From JBBRXJ01 sp038248505 (GTDB lineage Bacteria > Bacteroidota > Bacteroidia > Bacteroidales > JBBRXJ01): a stretch of DNA of 17,587 bases. Below, in pieces: positions 1-5,529 of the stretch. Both the position numbers and the translations under genes were made by a program. The stretch is taken from the NCBI GenBank assembly GCA_038248505.1, contig JBBRXJ010000075.1, forward strand, positions 1-17,587, in the 5' to 3' direction. Each line of letters begins with the position of its first letter. Position 1 is the first letter of the stretch. A model generated the notes under the pieces. That model saw only the letters and a list, made by a program, of their open reading frames with translations. It did not search any database and was not told the DNA's origin.

Positions 1-239
1 AAATTTTTGTACCCCGGCAGTAACGCAATAAACAGTAGGGCTGCAACTTTTTTATTTACAAAAAACCAGGCTACAGCCAACAGTAAGGTAGCAACTGCCA
101 ACGGAATAAAACCTAAGGCAAAAAATGACATCAGCTTACTTTTTGCAGGGGATATGTATTGAGTAAAACAACTGGCAATAAAGGCTGTCATGACAACAAT
201 GGGCAAAGCTTTAAAAGCCAGCGAAACAAATTTTTTCAT
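1..239 (-). CDS. Endonuclease/exonuclease/phosphatase family membrane protein, N-terminal part (runs off window)
   Basis: This minus-strand reading frame opens with ATG at 239-237 and stays open to the window edge, giving 79 complete codons. The peptide begins MKKFVSLAFKALPIVV and contains two or three hydrophobic helices (about residues 8-26, 38-61 and 66-76), ending near LLPGYKNF. In Bacteroidota the endonuclease/exonuclease/phosphatase family proteins have this layout: an N-terminal set of membrane helices ending in a GYKNF/GWxxF-like turn, then the metal-dependent phosphohydrolase domain. That catalytic domain would lie outside the window, so the family call rests on resemblance of the membrane part recalled from memory. 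A consensus-like promoter (246-275) sits just upstream and leaves almost no 5' leader; the methionine at codon 17 is an alternative start. The gene lies directly downstream of a truncated 16S fragment on the same strand, which is abnormal. Confidence 0.6.
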   Translation of the reverse strand, partial: MKKFVSLAFKALPIVVMTAFIASCFTQYISPAKSKLMSFFALGFIPLAVATLLLAVAWFFVNKKVAALLFIALLPGYKN

Positions 240-245
240 TAACGA

Positions 246-275
246 CAAACTTACAGTTGGTGAAATTAAATGCAA
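246..275 (-). promoter_or_regulatory. Bacteroidota-type promoter for the partial membrane gene
   Basis: Read on the minus strand, TTG (275-273) is followed by exactly 19 nt and then TAAGTTTG (253-246), a full match to the TTG-N19-TAnnTTTG pattern. The -7 element lies only 6 nt before the ATG at 239, so the transcript would be nearly leaderless or the true start is further in. The -33 TTG is the last 3 nt of a palindrome at 273-292. Confidence 0.5.
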
Positions 276-292
276 TTGAAAATATTCAATTG
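273..292. repeat. Palindrome overlapping the -33 element
   Basis: CAATTGAA (273-280) and TTCAATTG (285-292) form a perfect 8-bp inverted repeat with a 4-nt spacer. Its minus-strand downstream end coincides with the -33 TTG of the predicted promoter, the position expected of a repressor operator. The low base complexity means it could also be chance. Confidence 0.4.
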
Positions 293-355
293 TCTTACGT
301 GATGGCCCAATTAATGGGAATTCCACCGCAAACAATCATCAACGCTGTGTTTTCT

Positions 356-732
356 CCCATTGACCAATATTCCTCACTGCTGCCTCCCGTAGGAGTCTGG
401 TCCGTGTCTCAGTACCAGTGTGGGGGATCATCCTCTCAGACCCCCTAGCCATCGTAGCCTTGGTAGGCCGTTACCCTACCAACTAGCTAATGGCGCATAC
501 GCCCATCTTTAACCGCCGGAGCTTTTACCACTGAAAGATGCCTTTCTGTGGTCTTATGGGATATTAATTCCGATTTCTCGGAGCTGTCCCCCAGTTAAAG
601 GCAGATTGCGTATGTATTCCTCACCCGTGCGCCGGTCGCCGGCATGTATTGCTACACCCGCTGCCCCTCGACTTGCATGTGTTAAGCCTGCCGCTAGCGT
701 TCATCCTGAGCCAGGATCAAACCCTTCATTGT
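356..732 (-). rRNA. 16S ribosomal RNA, 5' fragment only (truncated)
   Basis: The minus strand contains the start of a 16S gene. It shows the bacterial 27F region (GTTTGATCCTGGCTCAG), then GATGAACGCTAGCGGCAGGC, which is typical of Bacteroidota, and CACTGGTACTGAGACACGG. It also has the 338-region ACTCCTACGGGAGGCAGCAG and GAGGAATATTGGTCAATGGG. The mature 5' end is near 732, judged by spacing from the 27F site. After GGTCAATGGG (complement of 356-365) the expected continuation with CTGAACCAGCC and the rest of the molecule is missing; the sequence becomes unrelated and leads into a protein gene. About 375 of about 1500 nt are present, so this copy cannot make a working 16S if the join is real. It is preceded by three promoter-like repeats. 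A contig-end or repeat-induced assembly join is a serious alternative. Confidence 0.95.
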
Positions 733-891
733 AATTATAAGAATTTGAAATCTCTTGACTCGAAAATTTACTTGTTCTCTTTGGAACCTAGCTTCTCTTC
801 AATCTATCAAAGAACATAACTACTATATTGTTGTATCTGTAGTATCGTTGTAATATTGGAAAAAGAACTTTAATCGTTTTTAAATCGGGTG

Positions 892-921
892 CAAATATAC
901 AACCTTTATTTTTAAAAACAA
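892..921 (-). promoter_or_regulatory. rRNA promoter P1 (closest to 16S)
   Basis: On the minus strand, TTG (921-919), 19 nt, then TATATTTG (899-892) is a perfect match to the Bacteroidota -33/-7 pattern. Transcription would run leftwards into the 16S 5' end about 150 nt away. Confidence 0.85.
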
Positions 922-1056
922 TACTTTTTTAAGAATTTTTTTTTGATTTGTTACGGATTTTATCCCGTAGAATTCTTAAAGCTGCTGTTAAGCACTTTAG
1001 CTTATCTATCCTCGTTCAACTCTTTTAAAGAACTTGCTTGTTTTTTAAAGCGGTTG

Positions 1057-1088
1057 CAAAAATACAACCTTTATTTTTAATTCCCAAA
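1057..1088 (-). promoter_or_regulatory. rRNA promoter P2
   Basis: On the minus strand, TTTG (1088-1085), 20 nt, then TATTTTTG (1064-1057). It lies 165 bp upstream of P1 in the next repeat unit and keeps the same flanking context, including the sequence AATAAAGGTTG between the boxes. Confidence 0.75.
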
Positions 1089-1224
1089 CATTTTAGAGTT
1101 TATTTTTAAATTATTTTTACGGATTAGATCCCGTACAATTTAAAATGCTGCTGTAAAGCAGTTTGATATTCTATCTCTATTTTTCCAAACTTTTAAAAGA
1201 ACTTGTTGTTTTGAAACGCGGATG

Positions 1225-1253
1225 CAAATGTATTATTCTTTTTTTTGATTCCA
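1225..1253 (-). promoter_or_regulatory. rRNA promoter P3 (outermost, weak -33)
   Basis: TACATTTG (1232-1225, minus strand) is a good -7 box, placed 168 bp upstream of P2 in the third repeat unit. The expected -33 TTG is not present; the nearest candidate is TGG at 1253-1251. It may be a weak or decayed copy. Confidence 0.5.
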
Positions 1254-1408
1254 TCACATTTTCACATTTTTTTAATATTAATATAACATTATTTTAAAGC
1301 TTATTTATTATCAGATGTTTATAGTGACATATCTATACCCTTTATTTAGTAAAACTAGCTAGCATAATATATATTATGTAATACAATTGAGCATTTTTTA
1401 CGCTTGAC

Positions 1409-1440
1409 TTGCGATGCTTTTGTTAATTTTACTAAAATTG
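1409..1440 (+). promoter_or_regulatory. Candidate promoter of the mannosyltransferase-photolyase operon
   Basis: TTG (1409-1411), 21 nt, then TAAAATTG (1433-1440) has one mismatch to TAnnTTTG. It lies 25 nt before the GTG start at 1465. The match is weak in a very AT-rich background, but the position suits the operon. Confidence 0.35.
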
Positions 1441-1464
1441 CAAAACATATAAAACTCAATATCT

Positions 1465-2196
1465 GTGCAAAAAACGATTGTTGTAATTCCAACCTATAAT
1501 GAGATAGAAAACATTGATGCGATTATTAATGCAGTACTCTCATTACCATTACCGTTTCATATTCTTATTATTGATGATAATTCACCTGACGGAACATCTG
1601 ACTTAGTTCGTCAGTTACAATTAAAGCATACTGAACGTCTTTTCTTAATAACAAGACAAGGGAAATTGGGACTAGGGACAGCATATATTGCTGGATTCAA
1701 ATGGGCCATTGAGAAAGGATACATATATATATGTGAAATGGATGCTGATTTCTCTCATGACCCAAATGATTTAGTACGACTATACAATGCAGCAGAGAGT
1801 GGGGCTGATTTAGTTATTGGATCACGTTATAAAAGCGGTGTTAATGTAGTTAATTGGCCTATGGGGCGAGTTCTTATGTCCTATTTCGCATCTATTTATG
1901 TTCGTCTTGTTACAGGAATGAAGATTTATGATACTACTGCGGGTTTTAAATGTTATCGTAATAATGTACTTAAGGCAATTGATTTAGATAGTATAAGAGC
2001 AAAGGGCTATGTTTTTCAAATAGAGATGAAGTTTATTACATGGAAACTTGGTTTCCGTATTGAGGAAATACCTATCATATTTACAGATAGAAAGAAAGGT
2101 GCATCAAAAATGAGTGGGGGTATTTTTAGCGAGGCCCTTGGTGGTGTTATTGTTTTGAAATTAAGAAGTTTTGTAAAAAAATATACGCGCAAATGA
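1465..2196 (+). CDS. Polyprenol monophosphomannose synthase (GT2 family, Dpm1-like)
   Basis: This 243-residue protein matches the family's usual length. It should transfer mannose from GDP-mannose to a polyprenyl phosphate at the cytoplasmic face of the membrane, supplying a lipid-linked sugar donor. Visible GT2 features are IPTYNE (8-13), IIDDNSPDG with the nucleotide-binding aspartates (37-38), the metal-site motif DADFSHDP (93-100), GSRY (119-122), TTAGFKCY (157-164), GYVFQIEM (181-188) and the late RKKGASKM motif (209-216). There is no C-terminal membrane domain, so it is the soluble or peripheral form. The start is GTG; it gives the typical N-terminus directly before the first beta strand, and no ATG fits. 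The stop overlaps the dihydroorotase start in an ATGA, pointing to translational coupling. Bacteroidota genes of this type are often annotated as dolichol-phosphate mannosyltransferases; the exact sugar and lipid acceptor are inferred. Confidence 0.9.
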   Translation: MQKTIVVIPTYNEIENIDAIINAVLSLPLPFHILIIDDNSPDGTSDLVRQLQLKHTERLFLITRQGKLGLGTAYIAGFKWAIEKGYIYICEMDADFSHDPNDLVRLYNAAESGADLVIGSRYKSGVNVVNWPMGRVLMSYFASIYVRLVTGMKIYDTTAGFKCYRNNVLKAIDLDSIRAKGYVFQIEMKFITWKLGFRIEEIPIIFTDRKKGASKMSGGIFSEALGGVIVLKLRSFVKKYTRK

Positions 2197-3533
2197 GTTA
2201 TTTGATCCGCAATGCTTTCATTGTTAATGAAGGAAGTAAGACTAAAGGATGCTTGTTAATTGAAGATGGAATAATTAAAGCTATTCTTCCTGCTGATTTT
2301 GTTATTCCTGACGAAAACACTAAAGTGATTCATGCAGATGGCAAATATGTTTTACCTGGCATCATTGATGATCATGTACATTTCAGAGAGCCGGGTTTAA
2401 CTCATAAGGGAGATATGGAGTCGGAATCAAAAGCCGCTGTAGCTGGAGGAATCACAAGTATAATGGAAATGCCTAATACGGTTCCACAAACAACCTCTAA
2501 AAAAGCTATTGAAGATAAGATTCGTATTGCTTATGATCACTGCTTATGTAATTTCTCTTTCTATTTGGCAGCTACAAATGATAATATATCAGAGATACTG
2601 AATGCTGATATTAAAAAAATATGTGGGGTTAAGATTTTCATGGGCTCATCAACAGGAAATATGTTGGTAGATAACAAGATGACCTTAGTGTCGCTATTTG
2701 CCGAATCACCTTTACTGATTGCTGTTCATGCAGAGGATGAACAATTGATTAAGAGTAATCTTTTAATGCTTAAAGAGAGTTATGGTGAAAATATTGATTG
2801 CAAGTATCATCCTATTATAAGAAGTGCCGAAGCATGCTATAGATCAAGCTCCTTTGCCATTGAATTGGCTGAGAAGTTTAACACACGACTTCATGTAATG
2901 CATTTAAGCAGTACAAAGGAGATAGGATTATTTTCTAATACGGTTGATATTCATAAAAAACGCATTACATCTGAAGCATGTATCATTCATTTAGTATGTG
3001 ATGATAGTATGTATGGAAGAATGGGGAATTTAATGAAGGTTAATCCGGCTGTTAAATCGTTATCGGATCGTGATGGATTACTAAAAGGACTAAATGATGG
3101 TTATATTGATGTTATCTCAACAGACCATGCTCCACATACCCTTGAAGAGAAAAGCAAAGCATACCTTCAAGCGCCTTCTGGTGCACCAATGGTACAACAT
3201 TCATTACCCGCGATGATGGACTTTGTATTGCAGGGTAAAATGAGTGTTGAGAATTTAGTATATAAAATGTGTCATAATCCTGCTATTATTTATGGTATAG
3301 AAAAGCGTGGATTTATACGTGAGGGGTATTATGCAGATCTTGTAGTTGTTGACACAGTATCTCCATCTAAGGTTCAAAAAGAAAATATTTTATATAAATG
3401 TAAATGGTCTCCTTTAGAGGGACATGTATTTAACTGTTCAATTACACACACTATGATTAATGGGAAATTAGTTTTTGATCATGGTTTGATTAACACATGC
3501 GAAAAGGGGAAATTATTAACTTTTAATAGATAA
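2193..3533 (+). CDS. pyrC: Dihydroorotase
   Basis: This 446-residue amidohydrolase should interconvert carbamoyl-aspartate and dihydroorotate in de novo pyrimidine synthesis. The metal-site motif HVHFREPG has His61 and His63. GVKIFMGSSTG contains Lys147, the likely carboxylated bridging lysine. AVHAEDE has His179, RLHVMHLSS has His234 and His237, and STDHAPH has the catalytic Asp311. The SGAPMVQHSLP segment and the C-terminal YADLVVVD beta sandwich are also typical. Its length and HVHFREPG motif fit the long amidohydrolase-type dihydroorotases rather than the short E. coli type. The start overlaps the upstream stop (ATGA at 2193-2196) and the lipoprotein follows after 4 nt, so it is mid-operon. 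A hydantoinase or allantoinase is the alternative, but the motifs favour dihydroorotase. Confidence 0.92.
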   Translation: MSYLIRNAFIVNEGSKTKGCLLIEDGIIKAILPADFVIPDENTKVIHADGKYVLPGIIDDHVHFREPGLTHKGDMESESKAAVAGGITSIMEMPNTVPQTTSKKAIEDKIRIAYDHCLCNFSFYLAATNDNISEILNADIKKICGVKIFMGSSTGNMLVDNKMTLVSLFAESPLLIAVHAEDEQLIKSNLLMLKESYGENIDCKYHPIIRSAEACYRSSSFAIELAEKFNTRLHVMHLSSTKEIGLFSNTVDIHKKRITSEACIIHLVCDDSMYGRMGNLMKVNPAVKSLSDRDGLLKGLNDGYIDVISTDHAPHTLEEKSKAYLQAPSGAPMVQHSLPAMMDFVLQGKMSVENLVYKMCHNPAIIYGIEKRGFIREGYYADLVVVDTVSPSKVQKENILYKCKWSPLEGHVFNCSITHTMINGKLVFDHGLINTCEKGKLLTFNR

Positions 3534-3537
3534 AATC

Positions 3538-4056
3538 ATGAAAAACATCATTGTATTAAGTTTATCGTTATGCTTTATTATTGCATGTAATAAAGGGGGA
3601 AAGAAAGTTGCGGAGGATTGTCCACGATATGAAACGTGTAAAGAAAAATTGGCCTGCTGCCAATCAAAAACAACTGTAACCGCTGCCGATACTATTATTT
3701 ATGACGTGGCATTAAATAACAGTTTGAGTGATGAATGGACAGCAGAGTGCTTACGGGGTTTAGACAAAAAAACCTTGGTTGACTTCTTTATTCAAGGGGT
3801 GGCTTCTGAAAAGCTCAAAGCAGTTAATTTTGAAACAGGGGCACCATTTACCACGAAAGATTTAGAAGCATTAAAAGCAGACCCTAAATTTAAAACGGAA
3901 AATATTGGAAAGATACAGTTTGTTGAGGGCTGGGAAATTGATACTGTAAATTCTATTCTCTTAAAAAAGATACAATCAGCCACCATTGGTTACGAAATAT
4001 TTAACTCAAATGGTGAAACGATGGGTAATAAAGCAGCATTCACTGTGGTATTTTAA
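3538..4056 (+). CDS. Cys-rich lipoprotein of unknown function
   Basis: I do not recognise a named family. The 172-residue product starts with a short lipoprotein signal: MKN, a hydrophobic stretch, then IIAC with Cys17 as the lipidation site. No acidic run follows the cysteine, so the usual surface-export signal of Bacteroidota lipoproteins is not obvious; inner-leaflet or periplasmic placement is inferred. Residues 28-41 hold four cysteines (CPRYETC...ACC), with another near residue 70 in AECLRGLD. The C-terminal two thirds look globular, with LDKKTLVDFF, IGKIQFVEGWEID and ATIGYEIFNSNG. That pattern recalls uncharacterised Bacteroidota lipoproteins with a conserved IGKIQF..EW segment, from memory only. 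It sits between dihydroorotase (4 nt gap) and photolyase (4 nt gap), but the operon gives no firm functional clue. Confidence 0.8.
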   Translation: MKNIIVLSLSLCFIIACNKGGKKVAEDCPRYETCKEKLACCQSKTTVTAADTIIYDVALNNSLSDEWTAECLRGLDKKTLVDFFIQGVASEKLKAVNFETGAPFTTKDLEALKADPKFKTENIGKIQFVEGWEIDTVNSILLKKIQSATIGYEIFNSNGETMGNKAAFTVVF

Positions 4057-4060
4057 AAAC

Positions 4061-5407
4061 ATGATTGATAATAGAAGGGTATATACATTAAATCAGTATC
4101 CTTTAAAAAAAGGAAACATACTTTATTGGATGAGCAGAGACCAGCGTGTAAACGACAGCTGGTCTTTGCTTTTTGCACAGGAACTTGCTGAGAGTAATAA
4201 ATCAACTCTAATTGTAGCATTTTGTCTTGATGATGAATTATTTGGTATTAACAAGCATCAACTTAAATTCATAGTAGAGGGCATCCAGCAGTTAAAAATG
4301 GATTTTAATAATTTAAATATTCCATTCATATTGTTTGCAAGTAGCGCATCTAATATCCTACCTGCTTTTATAAAAGAGAATAACATTTCAGCATTGGTTT
4401 GTGATTTTAATCCGCTTCGATATAAACAGATACAGAATGCTGAATTGAAATCGAAATTAAAAATTGCAATGTATGATGTGGATAATCACAATATTGTACC
4501 GACTTTATTTGTAAGCAATAAGCTCGAATATGGGGCTTATACATTAAGGCCAAAAATAAAAAGAGTATTAGACGAATTCTTAACTGAATATCCCAAAATA
4601 AAAAAACAGAAAAATAGTAATTCAATAATACATGATGAAAGCGATTTTGATAAAATTTTAGCTGATATAAGCACAGACAAGATTCTACTTCAATCAGGCG
4701 AGAACGCAGCTGTAAAACGGATGAAAGATTTCATTAATAAAAAACTCTGTTGTTATGCCATAGACAAGAATGATCCTAATAAGGATGCTGTTTCTGGTTT
4801 GTCTCCGTATTTGCATTTTGGACAAATTGCTGCTCAGCGTATTGCTATTGAAATAATTAAATCAGATATTAGTGATGAGAATAAAAACGCATTTCTTGAA
4901 GAATTAATAGTTAGAAAAGAACTATCTGATAATTTTTGTTTTTACAATTTAAATTATGATAATACAAAAGGGTTTCCGGCATGGTCAATAAAAAGCCATG
5001 AAGCTCATAAAATGGATGAGCGAACGTATGTTTATTCTTTAAACGAATTTGAAGCTGCAACAACACATGAGAAATTATGGAATGCTGCACAAATGCAACT
5101 TAAAACACATGGTTATATTCATGGCTATATGCGAATGTATTGGGCAAAGAAAATTCTTGAATGGAGTAATAGTATTGAGGAAGCCATAAAAACTGCTATT
5201 TATTTGAATGATACATATGCACTTGATGGAAATGACCCGAATGGTTATGTTGGTTGTATGTGGTCTATTGGCGGGGTTCATGACCGACCTTGGGGCGACC
5301 GAGCGATATTTGGGAATGTGCGATATATGAATGAAAATGGGTGTAAACGAAAATTTGATTCGAACAAATATATCTTGAAAATGAATTGTTTAAGTGGATA
5401 CTTATGA
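4061..5407 (+). CDS. phr: Class II CPD photolyase (deoxyribodipyrimidine photo-lyase)
   Basis: The 448-residue flavoprotein should use blue light and FAD to split cyclobutane pyrimidine dimers in DNA. It belongs to class II, the type shared by animals, plants, archaea and some bacteria. Evidence is the N-terminal YWMSRDQRVNDSW block (22-34) and FAQELAES, the FAD-domain segments SGLSPYLHFGQIAAQR and RKELSDNFCFYN, and the strongly conserved tail DGNDPNGYVGCMWSIGG, VHDRPWGDRAIFG and NGCKRKFD. The ATG at 4061 is preferred. The frame is also open back to a methionine at 3986, but that adds 25 residues unlike the family and overlaps the lipoprotein gene by 71 nt. It is the last gene of the operon, 4 nt after the lipoprotein stop. 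A perfect palindrome covers its stop codon. No obvious antenna-specific motif could be assigned. Confidence 0.93.
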   Translation: MIDNRRVYTLNQYPLKKGNILYWMSRDQRVNDSWSLLFAQELAESNKSTLIVAFCLDDELFGINKHQLKFIVEGIQQLKMDFNNLNIPFILFASSASNILPAFIKENNISALVCDFNPLRYKQIQNAELKSKLKIAMYDVDNHNIVPTLFVSNKLEYGAYTLRPKIKRVLDEFLTEYPKIKKQKNSNSIIHDESDFDKILADISTDKILLQSGENAAVKRMKDFINKKLCCYAIDKNDPNKDAVSGLSPYLHFGQIAAQRIAIEIIKSDISDENKNAFLEELIVRKELSDNFCFYNLNYDNTKGFPAWSIKSHEAHKMDERTYVYSLNEFEAATTHEKLWNAAQMQLKTHGYIHGYMRMYWAKKILEWSNSIEEAIKTAIYLNDTYALDGNDPNGYVGCMWSIGGVHDRPWGDRAIFGNVRYMNENGCKRKFDSNKYILKMNCLSGYL

Positions 5408-5429
5408 AATAAAGTATTCATTTCATAAG
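5401..5429. terminator. Palindrome over the photolyase stop, possible terminator
   Basis: CTTATGAAAT (5401-5410) and ATTTCATAAG (5420-5429) form a perfect 10-bp inverted repeat with a 9-nt loop. It lies between converging genes and includes the photolyase TGA. It is AT-rich and lacks a T tract on either strand, so intrinsic termination is only possible, not clear. Confidence 0.35.
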
Positions 5430-5434
5430 GACGG

Positions 5435-5520
5435 TCACTTCGAGGGCATTTCGATACACTCAGTATGGCACCTCAGTGATGCGTTGCGGACACTTCGAGT
5501 GCCTCAGTGACTGGGGCCTC
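5435..5520. repeat. Short intergenic repeat patch (CACTTCGAG / CCTCAGTGA)
   Basis: Two imperfect copies of a composite unit are visible: TCACTTCGAGGGCA (5435-5448) with CCTCAGTGA (5471-5479), and ACACTTCGAGTGCC (5490-5503) with CCTCAGTGA (5502-5510). CACT and AGTG ends make small inverted repeats. The patch is more GC-rich than its surroundings and carries no gene. It looks like a dispersed intergenic repeat rather than a coding remnant. Confidence 0.5.
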
Positions 5521-5529
5521 AAAGAGTCT

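Larger units (their letters stand above)
786..1285 (-). repeat. Imperfect tandem repeats of about 166 bp carrying the rRNA promoters
   Basis: Two clear units start at 952 and 1118, and a more diverged third lies at about 786-951. Shared landmarks in order on the plus strand are TACGGATnnnATCCCGTA (952-969 and 1118-1135), then GCTGCTGT with a short hairpin, then AAAGAACTTG, then GC(G)G..TGCAAA with the -7 element, then a T-rich tract. The first and second TACGG elements lie at identical distances (31-48 nt) upstream of the -33 elements of the two inner promoters. The whole 733-1464 stretch has no convincing coding sequence. Confidence 0.7.

Noticed and set aside
295..361. Short minus-strand frame ending in IPINWAIT after the 16S junction
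   Set aside because: Only about 20 codons, with part of it rRNA-derived; no support as the tail of a real gene.
257..448. 63-codon plus-strand reading frame
   Set aside because: It runs antisense into the 16S fragment; its second half is rRNA sequence, so it is not a real protein gene.
786..1285. CRISPR array interpretation of the repeats upstream of 16S
   Set aside because: The units are about 166 bp, diverged along their length and contain promoter boxes; there are no short identical repeats with unique spacers.
3986..4060. Longer N-terminus of the photolyase
   Set aside because: The 25 extra residues do not look like the family and overlap the lipoprotein gene; ATG at 4061 with a 4-nt gap fits better.
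5435..5520. CRISPR or attachment site
   Set aside because: Only two imperfect 9-14 nt repeats, no integrase or cas gene nearby.
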